From positions 372,001 to 436,000 of the forward strand of contig JAHBSK010000002.1 of NCBI GenBank assembly GCA_019639175.1: DNA of 64,000 nt, given 5' to 3'. Every line of letters begins with the position of its first letter. The first letter of the stretch is position 1. The notes under the pieces were generated by a model. The model was not told the origin of the DNA and did not search any database. It worked only from the letters and a program-made list of their open reading frames with translations. Of the stretch, positions 63,279 through 64,000 are shown one piece after another. The translations under genes were made by a program, and so were the position numbers. The stretch is from Acidobacteriota bacterium (GTDB lineage Bacteria; Acidobacteriota; Blastocatellia; Pyrinomonadales; Pyrinomonadaceae).

Positions 63279-64000
63279 TTATTTTGTCACCTCGCTGCCG
63301 ATCGTCCAGACCACCACTGAACTGGACAGGCCGTGGCCCGACAGGCGGCCAGCCATCATAATCAGTCTTTCATCCTTCTCAACCACCTCTGCGTCAAGGA
63401 GCGTTTTCTCGCCGAGTTTGAGTATCTCGCGGCTCGAATGTCCTGTTTCGTGCATCAGCGGATAAACGCCCCAGATCAACGCCAGTTGATTGCACGCGTT
63501 CGGTGAAGGCGTCAGGGCAAAGGTGCGCAGGCCCGAACGAAAACTCGACAGGCGGCGCGCCATCAGGCCGGATTCGGTAAAGACGGCGATCTTTTCCGTC
63601 ATAACTTCCTTTGCGGCATACGCGGCGGCCCTGCACAGTGCCTGGCTGGTGCGGCCTGAAGGCGGCAGAGAATATTTTACCGGCCTTTTCAGCTGATCCG
63701 GCCGGATGGTTTCAGCTGATTCGATGATCCTTACCATTGTCCTGACGCTTTCTACCGGATAGCTGCCCGAAGCGGTTTCAGCTGAAAGCATCACGGCGTC
63801 CGTTCCGTCCCAAACTGCATTTGCCACGTCCGATGCCTCGGCCCTTGTCGGGTGCGGATTGTCTATCATAGATTGGAGCATCTGCGTTGCGGTTATGACG
63901 AATTTATCATTGGCGACGGCCCGTTCGATGATGCGTTTCTGATAGACGGGAACCAGTTCCACCGAGGTCTCGACGCCGAGGTCGCCGCGAGCGACCATCA
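63279..64000 (-). CDS. pyk: Pyruvate kinase, C-terminal part (5' end outside window)
   Basis: The reading frame enters from the right edge. Visible are VARGDLGVETSVELVPVYQK, TATQMLQSMIDNPHPTRAE, DVANAVWDGTDAVMLSAET and the C-terminal alpha/beta domain to VVWTIGSEVTK. The catalytic N-terminal part is outside the window. It makes pyruvate and ATP from phosphoenolpyruvate. It is separated by 100 bp from the hydrolase gene on the same strand. Confidence 0.95.
   Translation of the reverse strand, partial: MVARGDLGVETSVELVPVYQKRIIERAVANDKFVITATQMLQSMIDNPHPTRAEASDVANAVWDGTDAVMLSAETASGSYPVESVRTMVRIIESAETIRPDQLKRPVKYSLPPSGRTSQALCRAAAYAAKEVMTEKIAVFTESGLMARRLSSFRSGLRTFALTPSPNACNQLALIWGVYPLMHETGHSSREILKLGEKTLLDAEVVEKDERLIMMAGRLSGHGLSSSVVVWTIGSEVTK

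Overview
The window reads as a piece of a mesophilic acidobacterial chromosome, most likely class Blastocatellia. This is inferred from gene content, not from a marker gene. Pointers are a VWFA-related protein of the acidobacterial type (39659-40912), DUF5916 and DUF4097-type surface proteins, an alternative complex III (ACIII) operon joined to a caa3 oxidase, and moderately GC-rich coding DNA. Signal peptides, lipoboxes, a putative outer-membrane barrel and LolA/LolD-like genes indicate a diderm cell. I see no rRNA, tRNA, CRISPR array, prophage or insertion sequence.

Layout. 1-5225 (minus): a partial Gly/Tyr-rich exported protein, a large DUF5916 barrel protein and a DUF4097-like surface protein. 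5454-13272 (plus): PHP phosphoesterase, GT4 glycosyltransferase, unknown membrane protein, second GT4, FtsX/MacB-type permease, then btaA and btaB for betaine lipid synthesis; this looks like an envelope-lipid locus. 13807-16044: membrane GGDEF-EAL protein. 16047-18628 (minus): DUF721/DciA-like gene, gatC, a lipoprotein gene and gatA. 18678-22642: maf, a Cys-less thioredoxin-fold protein, panC, panB, folK and an HxlR regulator. 22771-29890: mini-thioredoxin divergent from HxlR, AlbA-type ATPase, MFS exporter, DUF2695 protein, lipoprotein, uvrA. 30195-40912: small unknown, L,D-transpeptidase, M50 peptidase, acyl-CoA dehydrogenase, an NTF2-like lipoprotein divergent from a CYTH-like gene, lytic transglycosylase, glmM, aroB, a DUF4845-like protein and the VWA protein. 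41116-42036: ROK protein.

42336-55952 is one long respiratory operon: actABCDEF, a single-span membrane protein, an SCO chaperone, then coxB (with a cytochrome c domain), coxA, coxC and coxD. ACIII would oxidise quinol and pass electrons through its haems to the caa3 oxidase, so the whole quinol-to-oxygen segment is encoded together. A terminator-like hairpin closes it at 55977-56018.

56086-58990 is a Lol-like lipoprotein set (lipoprotein, LolD-like ATPase, small membrane protein, LolA-like carrier). 59167-61102 holds a radical SAM protein, a small CxxCH protein and an FMN reductase. 61119-63179 is a secreted alpha/beta hydrolase fused to a predicted beta-propeller. The window ends inside pyruvate kinase.

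The most notable unexplained signals are: (1) two inverted, ungapped copies of a 106-bp palindromic repeat bracketing the lipoprotein/CYTH gene pair (33452-33557 and 34776-34881); (2) nested inverted repeats between HxlR and the mini-thioredoxin gene; (3) a perfect 9-bp inverted repeat upstream of the ACIII operon; (4) the PHP/GT4/permease/btaAB grouping; (5) a repeat-like sequence forming the start region of actE.
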